In this document: one piece after another, positions 43,662-50,093 of the stretch
Numbering within the stretch: position 1 is the stretch's first letter
Layout of the letters: each line of letters starts with the position of its first letter
Origin: an uncultured Prevotellaceae bacterium
GTDB taxonomy: Bacteria; Bacteroidota; Bacteroidia; Bacteroidales; Bacteroidaceae
NCBI GenBank assembly: GCA_902801155.1
Contig: CADCHG010000009.1
Coordinates: 1 to 53,706 of the forward strand
Direction of reading: 5' to 3'
Length of the DNA: 53,706 bases
Made by a program: the position numbers and the translations under genes
Notes under the pieces: generated by a model
The model's input: only the letters and a program-made list of their open reading frames with translations
Told to the model about the DNA's origin: nothing
Databases searched by the model: none

Positions 43662-43717
43662 CCCCTTCTCTCAGCCTTTTGACGTTTTGCCTTTAGTGCT
43701 GAGAGAAGGGGATTTTT
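43662..43717 (+). terminator. Orphan terminator-like hairpin
   Basis: CCCCTTCTCTCAGC (43662-43675) pairs perfectly with GCTGAGAGAAGGGG (43698-43711) around a 22-nt loop, followed by ATTTTTC. On the plus strand it looks like an intrinsic terminator, yet no plus-strand gene precedes it. The 919-bp spacer 43209-44127 otherwise holds the promoter at 43289, a phased array and another hairpin. Confidence 0.55.
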
Positions 43718-43736
43718 CTATGTCTTAGGTTCGTTC

Positions 43737-43912
43737 TTCATCCTATGCTCCTCCCTTGTGCCTCCGATGATAATACCATTATAATACCATTATATTACCA
43801 TAATAATACCATAATATTACCATTAACTATGGTATTTTAATGGTATCTTAATGGTATTTTAATGGTAATTTAATGGTATTTACATAGGAGCTAAAACGGA
43901 GGCACGACGGAA
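43737..43912. repeat. 11-bp phased palindromic array, 16 units
   Basis: The clearest phased array. Left units are TTCATCCTATG, CTCCTCCCTTG, TGCCTCCGATG, then five ATAATACCATT-like units. The dyad centre is at AACTATGGTAT. Right units are TTTAATGGTAT, CTTAATGGTAT, TTTAATGGTAA, TTTAATGGTAT, TTACATAGGAG, CTAAAACGGAG, GCACGACGGAA. Every unit is 11 bp with no slip across 176 bp. CC marks the left half and GG the right half. Confidence 0.88.
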
Positions 43913-43984
43913 AAAATGCCCTCCTTTCGCCTTGAAAGAGGGAGCACATTATTTTATACCAACAAAAACAGGAAACGAAATGAC

Positions 43985-44014
43985 CCCCGAAAGTATGGCA
44001 AGAAACTTTCGGGG
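43985..44014. repeat. Perfect 10-bp hairpin
   Basis: CCCCGAAAGT (43985-43994) pairs with ACTTTCGGGG (44005-44014) around a 10-nt loop. It lies downstream of the phased array and upstream of the symporter stop; no T-tract adjoins it. Confidence 0.6.
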
Positions 44015-44127
44015 TTCACTTCAAGGATTCAAAATAACAGGAAAAGCGGTAGGATAATCAAAACGTTCATTTCCCGCTTGTTCCTTGACTATCTTTTGCT
44101 TATATAGTATCGAGAGGGGGATTATTG

Positions 44128-45552
44128 TTATTCTCTATCCAATCTATCCCTCCAGAGGTATTTCCTCGTTTCATGCACAATCATACCTGAGAGGAAAAGT
44201 AACGACAAGAGGTTGGGAATTGCCATAAGGGCATTGAAGATATCTGCCAAATCCCAAACGAGATTAAGGCTTACAACAGCCCCGAGATAGGTTGTGATAA
44301 GGAATATGATTCTGTAACAGTTGATTGCGTGACCTGTAAGCTTGGTTTTCTCACTTCCCTTTACCTTGCGGGCTTGTCTGTGCATATATTTATTGGCAAG
44401 ATATTCCACTCCCCTCTCTCCATAATAGCTCCATCCGAGAATAGTGGAGAATGCGAATGTCAAAGAGCCGAAAGTGAGCAAAGGCTCGCCAATATAAGGA
44501 ATCTTCGAGAATGCCATCTTTGTAAGGACACCACCATCCGACATATTGATATCCGGGTAGGCAATAATGGAAGAAACAATAACGACACCTGTAAGAGCAC
44601 ATATCACAACCGTATCCCAAAATGTTCCAGAAGAAGACACAAGTGCCTGACGCACAGGATTCTTCGTCTGAGCGGCAGCAGCTACAATAGGAGCAGAACC
44701 AAGTCCTGATTCGTTAGAAAAGAGTCCTCGGGCAATACCGTATCTTGCAGTAATCATAATTGAAGAGCCGACAAAACCGCCTCCCGCAGCATCAGGATTG
44801 AAAGCCGAAACGACTATGAGTTTCATAGCCGGCCAAACATAGGCAGCATTTATGCAGAGTATCACCACGCATCCTACAACATAGAGAGCAGCCATAAGCG
44901 GAACAAGCATCTCACAGCACCTTGCGATACTCTTAACGCCGCCCATGATAACGGCAGCAACGAGAATGGTGACTATACCTCCCACCACAACAGAAGATAC
45001 GCCATAAGTATCAGAACTCAAAGTAGATATGGCATTAGCCTGAACGGTAGAACCGATTCCGAAGGTTGCCAAGGCGGTAAAGAAGGCAAAGGCTATAGCC
45101 AACGTCTTCCACATAGTCTTGCGAAATCCGGTTGCTCTCTCTGCCAAACCACGTTCAAGGGCATACATAGGGCCTCCAAGCATCTTACCCTTCTTCGTCT
45201 GCACACGATACTTGATGGCAAGTAAGCCCTCACCATACTTAGTGGCAATACCGAACACGCCGGTAAGCCAGCACCATAACACCGCTCCAGGACCTCCAAG
45301 GGCTATGGCTGTACCCACACCCACGATATTTCCTGTACCTATAGTAGCCGCAAGAGCTGTGGCAAGGGCGGCAAACTGAGATACATCACCAGTAGAGTCC
45401 TTGTCACGACTAACCGACAGGCGGATAGCCTTGAATATATGACGTTGCGGGAATTTCAGCCTTATTGTCAGGAACAGATGCGTTCCCAACAACATTATAA
45501 TCATAGGCCATCCCCAGAGGATGCCGCTTATTTCGGAGATAATTTCTTGCAC
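44128..45552 (-). CDS. Alanine/glycine:cation symporter family (AGCS) protein
   Basis: Inner-membrane sodium- or proton-coupled symporter for alanine or glycine. It has 474 residues and about 11 hydrophobic helices. Family signatures are visible: FAALATALAATIGTGNIVGV, LGGPGAVLWCWLTGVFGIATKYGE near residues 85-110, and ITARYGIARGLFSNESGLGSAPI near residue 270. It is at the end of a minus-strand set with the two DUF4230 genes, 119 bp away across AT-rich repeats and a GC-rich palindrome; co-transcription is possible but unproven. Confidence 0.94.
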   Translation of the reverse strand: MQEIISEISGILWGWPMIIMLLGTHLFLTIRLKFPQRHIFKAIRLSVSRDKDSTGDVSQFAALATALAATIGTGNIVGVGTAIALGGPGAVLWCWLTGVFGIATKYGEGLLAIKYRVQTKKGKMLGGPMYALERGLAERATGFRKTMWKTLAIAFAFFTALATFGIGSTVQANAISTLSSDTYGVSSVVVGGIVTILVAAVIMGGVKSIARCCEMLVPLMAALYVVGCVVILCINAAYVWPAMKLIVVSAFNPDAAGGGFVGSSIMITARYGIARGLFSNESGLGSAPIVAAAAQTKNPVRQALVSSSGTFWDTVVICALTGVVIVSSIIAYPDINMSDGGVLTKMAFSKIPYIGEPLLTFGSLTFAFSTILGWSYYGERGVEYLANKYMHRQARKVKGSEKTKLTGHAINCYRIIFLITTYLGAVVSLNLVWDLADIFNALMAIPNLLSLLFLSGMIVHETRKYLWRDRLDRE

Positions 45553-45660
45553 TATTCAATTAATAACTAACAATTAATAATTAACATGCCTTTCGCCCAT
45601 CTGTCGGCTCTCCTCCCTTGCCCCTTACGGGGAAAGGGTTGGGGATAGGGGTCGGAAGGC
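45553..45660. repeat. AT-rich AATTAACA repeat plus GC-rich palindrome before the symporter gene
   Basis: AATTAATAACTAACAATTAA followed by TAATTAACATGCC (about 45556-45588) matches the words after rlhA at 3150-3170. Next to it (45605-45653) a GC-rich palindrome has core CCCCTTACGGGG within a TCCTCCCTTG / AAAGGGTTGGGG setting. Together they fill most of the 119-bp spacer. Confidence 0.65.
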
Positions 45661-45671
45661 TTGGTTAGGCT

Positions 45672-46289
45672 TTACTCTACCTTCACCGCTTTCGGACTTG
45701 CAATAGGAGCAAGCATTTTCTGTACCTGCTCAATGGCATTTTCCCTTGCAACTTTCTTATTCTCTGGATTCATACAACGCCAGATCATACGCTCACGAGC
45801 CCTGTCATACATAGCCTGACGGTCAGCATTACTCCATTTGCCAGATTCGAAGAAAGACTTTGTACGAGCCTCATCTATGAAATTTTGGTCAAGAAGACGG
45901 ATTTCGGGGATTGTGACGTAAATCGTGTCGTCCTTCTGCTTTATCCAGTCCTCGGAACAGTCAGAAAGGTCGATGCCAAGTCGCAGCTTACCATAATATA
46001 TACGCACAAGTTCATCATCAGAAAAGAATCCCTTGCGAACGGTGTCTATGAGTTCCTCGTCAGTAACAGTAAGGAACTCCCACTGCCCTATCGCCCTCAT
46101 CCTATCGACGATATTAGGAGTACAATCAATCTTCTCATTGACTCCAAGAGACAGAGAAGTGTTCTTTACACCATTGCACGTCCATACTATGCCGACAACG
46201 ACAAGGACTACGCATAATGCTATAATAAATAAGTACAAGCGCGTAAGACCTTTATTCAAGCCTCCTAAGAATCGTGTTATTCTTTTCAT
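45672..46289 (-). CDS. DUF4230 family membrane-anchored protein
   Basis: A 205-residue protein with one N-terminal TM helix (LYLFIIALCVVLVVVGIVW) and a periplasmic domain with DUF4230 features: LSLGVNEKIDCTPN, RAIGQWEFLTVTDEE, YYGKLRLGIDLSDC and TIYVTIPEIRLLDQNFID. The function of the family is unknown. Its start lies 38 bp inside the upstream DUF4230 gene, so the two are translationally coupled and probably form a complex. This copy is shorter at the C-terminus and more divergent than its partner. Confidence 0.85.
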   Translation of the reverse strand: MKRITRFLGGLNKGLTRLYLFIIALCVVLVVVGIVWTCNGVKNTSLSLGVNEKIDCTPNIVDRMRAIGQWEFLTVTDEELIDTVRKGFFSDDELVRIYYGKLRLGIDLSDCSEDWIKQKDDTIYVTIPEIRLLDQNFIDEARTKSFFESGKWSNADRQAMYDRARERMIWRCMNPENKKVARENAIEQVQKMLAPIASPKAVKVE

Positions 46290-46935
46290 TTTTACGGAAT
46301 GTAATGGTTATATCTGTATCCTTGAATCCAAATGCTTGAACTATTGGCACCAATTGTCGGGCAGCACTCTCACGAGCCATATTCTCAAGACCAAGACTGC
46401 CGAGCGATGCCTCTATAGACTTACGGCCTTCAAGTTCATACTTCTGCAACTCCTCATCGCTGAAGTTCCTACGTGTAAGAGCCACGTACTGCTTTACGCC
46501 CTCATGATCGATATGGGTTTCTGTTATCTCCACATCCGGTTCTGGTAGGAAAACCGTAATCTTGTCGCCTTCACGCACGATGTCGTCATCGGTAACCTTT
46601 CCAAGGTCTATGCTCGCCTTTACAGTTGCGTAGAGCGGAATGGCAACCTTACGCCTTCCTGCAGGGATATTGACCGACAATTCCTTGCCCATGAGACTTC
46701 CCGACAATTTCAACTCGTCGTCGTGGGTTATAATCTTATGAAGTTTGACCTCCGCAGTATTCAGTCGGGAGCAACGCTGCAACTGCATTAATAATGTAGG
46801 TCCGGAAACGGAATCAACTTTTTCTTCTGTTTTTGAACTGGAAGAAAAAGCGACACATCTGCCTGCCAAAAACACGACAAGCAAAAGTGCAATAATTCCC
46901 AAAAACGCTCCTATTTTCCTTTTTTTGTCATTCAT
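46252..46935 (-). CDS. DUF4230 family membrane-anchored protein
   Basis: A 227-residue protein with an N-terminal TM helix (IGAFLGIIALLLVVFLAGRC) and a DUF4230 periplasmic domain. Visible features are SRLNTAEVKLHKIITHDDE, IPLYATVKASIDLGKVTDDD, IREGDKI-like ITVFLPEPDVEITETHID and a C-terminal DTDITITFRK strand. It is the first gene of the pair, with a 38-bp overlap. A minus-strand TAATTTTG box at 46943-46950 would give an almost leaderless transcript. It is divergent from the DUF4890 gene at 47103. Confidence 0.87.
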   Translation of the reverse strand: MNDKKRKIGAFLGIIALLLVVFLAGRCVAFSSSSKTEEKVDSVSGPTLLMQLQRCSRLNTAEVKLHKIITHDDELKLSGSLMGKELSVNIPAGRRKVAIPLYATVKASIDLGKVTDDDIVREGDKITVFLPEPDVEITETHIDHEGVKQYVALTRRNFSDEELQKYELEGRKSIEASLGSLGLENMARESAARQLVPIVQAFGFKDTDITITFRKNEKNNTILRRLE

Positions 46936-46988
46936 TAGACCACAAAATTAGTAAAAAAACATCAAATATGGAATTTTTTCTCTTTTTT

Positions 46989-47021
46989 TTTGCAGATTTA
47001 CTAAACTTTTTATTAATTTTG
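46989..47021 (+). promoter_or_regulatory. Bacteroidetes-type promoter of the DUF4890 gene
   Basis: TTTG at 46989-46992 and TAATTTTG at 47014-47021 are separated by 21 bp, slightly longer than the usual 19. The predicted leader is about 75 nt. Confidence 0.55.
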
Positions 47022-47102
47022 CAGTCGAAAGGATAGACATAGGAATCCATGATGTCTTAGCAAGATTTAAAATTACGCTTAATACACTTTAAATTCTTCG
47101 TT

Positions 47103-47516
47103 ATGAAAAAATTCTTAGTATCTATCTTTTTGATAGCTGCTGTTGGCGTAGGTGCCTCAGCACAGAATGAGCAAGGTGGCAATCAGCGACCACGTATGGA
47201 CCGTTCAGAATGGGTCAAGAGACGCACAGAGATGATGGTTCAGAAATACGGTCTCGATGAGAAACAGGCAGCTGCCCTGAAAGAACTCAACGAAAAGCAG
47301 ATGATGCCACGCGGTAACGGTCAACGTCCACAGAGGCCTGAAGGCACACAAGGTCACCAAGGTCCTCGTCCGGGCGGCAACTGGCAAGAAATGATGAAAC
47401 AGTACAATGAGGAACTGCAGAAAATCATGACTGCCGACCAGTTCAAGGCTTATACGGAAGACATGGAGAAAAGACGTCAAGAGCGTCAGAACCGCCAAGG
47501 TCCTCCACAATGGTAA
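47103..47516 (+). CDS. DUF4890-like small secreted protein (Spy/CpxP-like)
   Basis: A 137-residue protein with signal peptide MKKFLVSIFLIAAVGVGASAQ. The mature part has two charged helices (EWVKRRTEMMVQKYGLDEKQ and EMMKQYNEELQKIMTADQFK), separated by a Gly/Pro/Arg-rich linker (GNGQRPQRPEGTQGHQG). Two LTxxQ-like motifs (YGLDEKQAAAL, MTADQFKAY) recall the Spy/CpxP periplasmic chaperones, and Bacteroidetes homologues are grouped as DUF4890. A chaperone or envelope-stress role is inference. It has its own promoter and terminator. Confidence 0.88.
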   Translation: MKKFLVSIFLIAAVGVGASAQNEQGGNQRPRMDRSEWVKRRTEMMVQKYGLDEKQAAALKELNEKQMMPRGNGQRPQRPEGTQGHQGPRPGGNWQEMMKQYNEELQKIMTADQFKAYTEDMEKRRQERQNRQGPPQW

Positions 47517-47621
47517 GTCCTAAAACAATAAGACAAAACATATAAATCATAGGTTTGAATTTTAGTAATCTTAGTTTTTCGTCATCGGTGTGCAACACGT
47601 TGTGAAATGAGTTAAACACCA

Positions 47622-47643
47622 AATACGTACTTCGGTACGTATT
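47622..47643. repeat. Perfect 9-bp hairpin with TTCG loop
   Basis: AATACGTAC-TTCG-GTACGTATT lies between the DUF4890 stop and its terminator. The UUCG tetraloop makes it a very stable RNA hairpin. It may protect the 3' end or be part of a two-hairpin terminator. Confidence 0.7.
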
Positions 47644-47649
47644 CTAAAT

Positions 47650-47683
47650 AAAATAGGCAGGTCTGCGAAGATCTGCCTATTTT
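47650..47683 (+). terminator. Terminator after the DUF4890 gene
   Basis: AAAATAGGCAG (47650-47660) pairs with CTGCCTATTT (47673-47683). The T-rich end works for the plus strand, and the A-rich start makes it usable from the other side too. Confidence 0.75.
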
Positions 47684-47693
47684 CCGTTTATAA

Positions 47694-47813
47694 GTGAAGA
47701 GAGAAAAGTTAAGAGTGAAGAATTTAAGTTACCATTTATTGCGAAAGACCGATAGATGCCCTTTTACTGCAATACTAACTTAAATTCTTCACTCTTAACT
47801 CTTCGTTCTTCAC
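47694..47813. repeat. Long inverted repeat between DUF4890 and fabG genes
   Basis: 24-bp perfect arms (GTTAAGAGTGAAGAATTTAA... at 47708-47731 and its exact complement at 47776-47799) extend imperfectly to 47694 and 47813. The loop is 44 bp. The right end is 3 bp from the fabG stop. Words like AGTGAAGAGTTAAG also occur at 5640-5670. Confidence 0.85.
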
Positions 47814-47816
47814 TAA

Positions 47817-48575
47817 TTACATATTCATACCACCATCAATCTGGATTACCTGACCGCTTACGTAGCTTGACATATCAGAAGCGAGGAACAAACATACGTT
47901 AGCAATATCCTCTACCTGACCACCACGACGCAGTGGAATCTTCTTCATCCAGTCCTTACGGATTTCCTCTGGCAACTGAGCTGTCATAGCAGTCTCGATG
48001 AAGCCTGGAGCTACTGCATTGGCACGTACGCCCTTAGGACCGAGTTCCTGAGCGATAGACTTTGCAAGACCAATCATACCAGCCTTAGAAGCAGAGTAGT
48101 TACACTGACCTGCATTTCCATGAACACCAACTACAGATGACATGTTTATGATAGAACCGCCACGCTGACGGAGCATGATTGGAGCACAAGCGTGTATGAA
48201 GTTGAACGCAGACTTAAGGTTTACGCTGAGAACAGCATCCCACTGAGCCTCAGACATACGGAGCATAAGACCGTCCTTTGTGATACCTGCATTGTTTACG
48301 AGTACGTCGATTGAACCGAAGTCTGCATGAATCTGCTTTACAACAGCCTCAGTCTCTGCAAAATCAGCAGCATTGCCTGCATAAGCACGGCATGTTACGC
48401 CGAGAGCCTCTATTTCCTTACGAGTAGCTTCGAGGCCAGCCTTCATATCGTCGTTGAGTACAAGGTCAGTGAAAGCGATGTTAGCACCTTCCTGAGCGAA
48501 CTTCATGGCAACAGCCTTACCGATGCCACGTGCAGCACCTGTAATGAGTGCTGTCTTACCTGTTAATAATCCCAT
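47817..48575 (-). CDS. fabG: 3-oxoacyl-[acyl-carrier-protein] reductase FabG
   Basis: Cytosolic NADPH-dependent reductase of 3-oxoacyl-ACP in fatty acid elongation. It is a classical short-chain dehydrogenase: the cofactor loop TGAARGIG at residues 12-19, the NNAG motif, the catalytic Ser in NMSSVVG, and Tyr/Lys in YSASKAG. The C-terminus (VSGQVIQIDGGMNM) is typical of FabG. The start at 48575 (MGLLTGKTAL) matches the family; the ATG at 48626 would add 17 residues. The length is 252. The tetR gene lies 75 bp upstream on the same strand, suggesting control or co-transcription. Confidence 0.95.
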   Translation of the reverse strand: MGLLTGKTALITGAARGIGKAVAMKFAQEGANIAFTDLVLNDDMKAGLEATRKEIEALGVTCRAYAGNAADFAETEAVVKQIHADFGSIDVLVNNAGITKDGLMLRMSEAQWDAVLSVNLKSAFNFIHACAPIMLRQRGGSIINMSSVVGVHGNAGQCNYSASKAGMIGLAKSIAQELGPKGVRANAVAPGFIETAMTAQLPEEIRKDWMKKIPLRRGGQVEDIANVCLFLASDMSSYVSGQVIQIDGGMNM

Positions 48576-48650
48576 TTTTGATTTAATATTTATATTTAAA
48601 TATAATGTTTTCGTAATACATTCCACTCCGAATTATCGCAGAAAGGGTTT

Positions 48651-49253
48651 CTATGTGTCAAGCATTTTACCCAATGCACCGTAAACCACTTTCCTCACAA
48701 TCGGACGAGTGGCATCGTCGTTCATTCCCTGACCTAAGCGTCCATATATATAAGGTACCTCAAGTCCCTTGACACAATAATGGGTAATATCTGCTACGAG
48801 GTTTATGTTGTCGATGTCGAACTCACCATACTTCACCCCGCTCTGATACACCTTACGAAAAAGTGCAATCTCGTCGGCATCAAACTTTTTCCTCACCTTC
48901 TCCACCATCCATATATTACGGAAAAACTCTGCGCGGAGATTGCCGTTTCTTACCACAGTCTCGCGTATCATATTCAGGTGAGTATAGATAAGCTCGATAA
49001 TCTTGTCCTGCGGACGGATCTTCTTCGACGCCACCTCGTCGAGTTTCTCGGAAAGACGTTCAAGCTCCGATTCTATAACGGCAGAATAAATATCCTCTTT
49101 CTTACTGAAATAGGTGTAGAGCGTACGACGTCCCTTGCCTGACTCGCGAGCGATGTCATTCATCGTGGTTCCCTCAAGACCGTTCTTGGCAAACAGCTTC
49201 CGGGCAACATCCACAAAGGTTTGTTCGGTTTTACTTATTGACATAGATTGCAC
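48651..49253 (-). CDS. TetR/AcrR family transcriptional regulator
   Basis: A 200-residue DNA-binding repressor. The N-terminal helix-turn-helix is clear: FVDVARKLFAKNGLEGTTMN followed by DIARESGKGRRTLYTYFSKK. The C-terminal part is the helical ligand-binding and dimer domain. The true start may be three codons inside (MSISKTEQ). It stands directly before fabG, so a role in fatty acid gene control is plausible, but the ligand and operators are unknown. A strong TTTG-N20-TATCTTTG promoter precedes it. Confidence 0.92.
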   Translation of the reverse strand: MQSMSISKTEQTFVDVARKLFAKNGLEGTTMNDIARESGKGRRTLYTYFSKKEDIYSAVIESELERLSEKLDEVASKKIRPQDKIIELIYTHLNMIRETVVRNGNLRAEFFRNIWMVEKVRKKFDADEIALFRKVYQSGVKYGEFDIDNINLVADITHYCVKGLEVPYIYGRLGQGMNDDATRPIVRKVVYGALGKMLDT

Positions 49254-49270
49254 ATTCGTATTTTCATGTG

Positions 49271-49302
49271 CAAAGATAGAAAAATTCTACGTAAAATCCA
49301 AA
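49271..49302 (-). promoter_or_regulatory. Bacteroidetes-type promoter of the tetR-fabG unit
   Basis: On the minus strand TTTG (49299-49302), a 20-bp gap and TATCTTTG (49271-49278) match the consensus. The start codon lies 18 bp downstream of the -7 box. Confidence 0.7.
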
Positions 49303-49371
49303 AATATCACAAACTTTTGGGATGGAAAATGAACATTCACCCATACAAACACAAAAAAATAGCCGATTTTC

Positions 49372-49402
49372 TTGGCAGTTTCAGAAAAAATCAGTACCTT
49401 TG
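49372..49402 (+). promoter_or_regulatory. Promoter of the initiator tRNA gene
   Basis: TTGG (49372-49375), a 19-bp gap and TACCTTTG (49395-49402) match the Bacteroidetes consensus. The tRNA starts 45 bp after the -7 box. Confidence 0.7.
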
Positions 49403-49447
49403 CATCCGCAATTGAGAACGAAACCTCATTTGCCAAGATAATAACAT

Positions 49448-49523
49448 CGCGGAGTGGAGCAGTTGGTAGCTCGCCAGGCTCATAACCTGGAGGTCGTTCG
49501 TTCGAGTCGGGCCTCCGCAACCA
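49448..49523 (+). tRNA. Initiator tRNA-fMet (CAT)
   Basis: A 76-nt cloverleaf with encoded CCA. The acceptor stem CGCGGAG/CTCCGCA has the C1-A72 mismatch that marks initiator tRNAs. The anticodon loop is CTCATAA within CCAGG/CCTGG. The T loop is TTCGAGT. The D arm is GAGCAGTTGGTAGCTC. It is a single tRNA, not in a cluster. A BspA-like or phage insertion at its 3' end is not seen. Confidence 0.97.
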
Positions 49524-49526
49524 AGA

Positions 49527-49559
49527 AACCTCATCCAATTGGATGGGGTTTTATATTTT
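49527..49559 (+). terminator. Terminator after the initiator tRNA
   Basis: AACCTCATCC pairs with GGATGGGGTT around an AATT loop (one U-G pair), followed by TTATATTTT. It begins 4 bp after the CCA end. Confidence 0.8.
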
Positions 49560-49581
49560 CAATACCCACCATACCCCATAC

Positions 49582-49686
49582 AACGAACAAAGGCCCACCG
49601 AAGTGAGCCTACGCCGATTTTTTATTTCACTTTGCTTTGTATGTAAATCAGTCCGTCACACGAATTTGACTGATTTCGTTTTTTTG
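49582..49686 (-). ncRNA. Candidate small RNA, minus strand
   Basis: Read on the minus strand, a TAACTTTG box (49693-49700) is followed by an AATCAGTC/GACTGATT hairpin (49646-49675), an A-rich stretch, and a stem AGGCTCAC-TTCG-GTGGGCCT (49591-49610) followed by TTGTTC, which looks like an intrinsic terminator. The predicted product is about 100 nt. No TTTG box is seen at the right distance. On the plus strand the 49646-49675 hairpin followed by a T run (49677-49685) could instead be a terminator. No known family was recognised. Confidence 0.35.
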
Positions 49687-49973
49687 CGAGTGCAAAGTTA
49701 CAAATAAAAACTAAAACAACGATAAAAACACAAAGATTTTTACTAAAATCGCGAATTTATTAATAATTTGTTATCTTTATATTACAATTAGAATGTTAAT
49801 ATTGCGAAATCTGATTTACAATCAGCATTCTTCGCATGCTCCCCTACAAATTCTTCTCACGCATTACATTATAAGGTTCCCCCAAAGACAACCTCACTTT
49901 ATTAAAGGAATTCATTTATTGCTTACACAGGGATTCTGAACAATCGTAGAAACCAAATAATTGTTTTTATGGG

Positions 49974-50007
49974 AAACGTCGAAAGACATGGGGGTAAACG
50001 TCGAAAG
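49974..50007 (+). promoter_or_regulatory. Direct-repeat operator, probable LytTR regulator site
   Basis: AAACGTCGAAAG occurs twice, at 49974-49985 and 49996-50007, 22 bp apart, so both copies face the same side of the helix. The second ends 4 bp before the -33 box of the barrel gene. LytTR-type response regulators bind paired direct repeats about 21-22 bp apart just upstream of the promoter, and such a kinase/regulator pair is encoded downstream. The rest of 49524-49973 holds the tRNA terminator, the ncRNA candidate and AT-rich DNA without a gene. Confidence 0.65.
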
Positions 50008-50011
50008 TGAT

Positions 50012-50042
50012 TTTGGTCGCAACCCATTTATTCATACCTTTG
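50012..50042 (+). promoter_or_regulatory. Bacteroidetes-type promoter of the barrel gene
   Basis: TTTG (50012-50015), exactly 19 bp, and TACCTTTG (50035-50042). The predicted leader is about 45 nt and A-rich. Confidence 0.8.
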
Positions 50043-50093
50043 CAACAGAAAAAAACAAACAAAACAAGTATAACAATAAAAAAATAAAAAGAT

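Noticed and set aside
43737-43912. CRISPR array or iteron origin
   Set aside because: There are no repeat-spacer units, units are only 11 bp and degenerate with a central dyad, and no cas, rep or par gene is near.
43916-44107. A 63-codon plus-strand ORF
   Set aside because: It crosses the tail of the phased array region and a hairpin, has no signal or domain and no promoter; probably chance.
49287-49538. An 83-codon minus-strand ORF (RRPDSNERPPGYEPGELPT)
   Set aside because: This is the well-known spurious ORF antisense to a tRNA; the initiator tRNA and its promoter explain the sequence.
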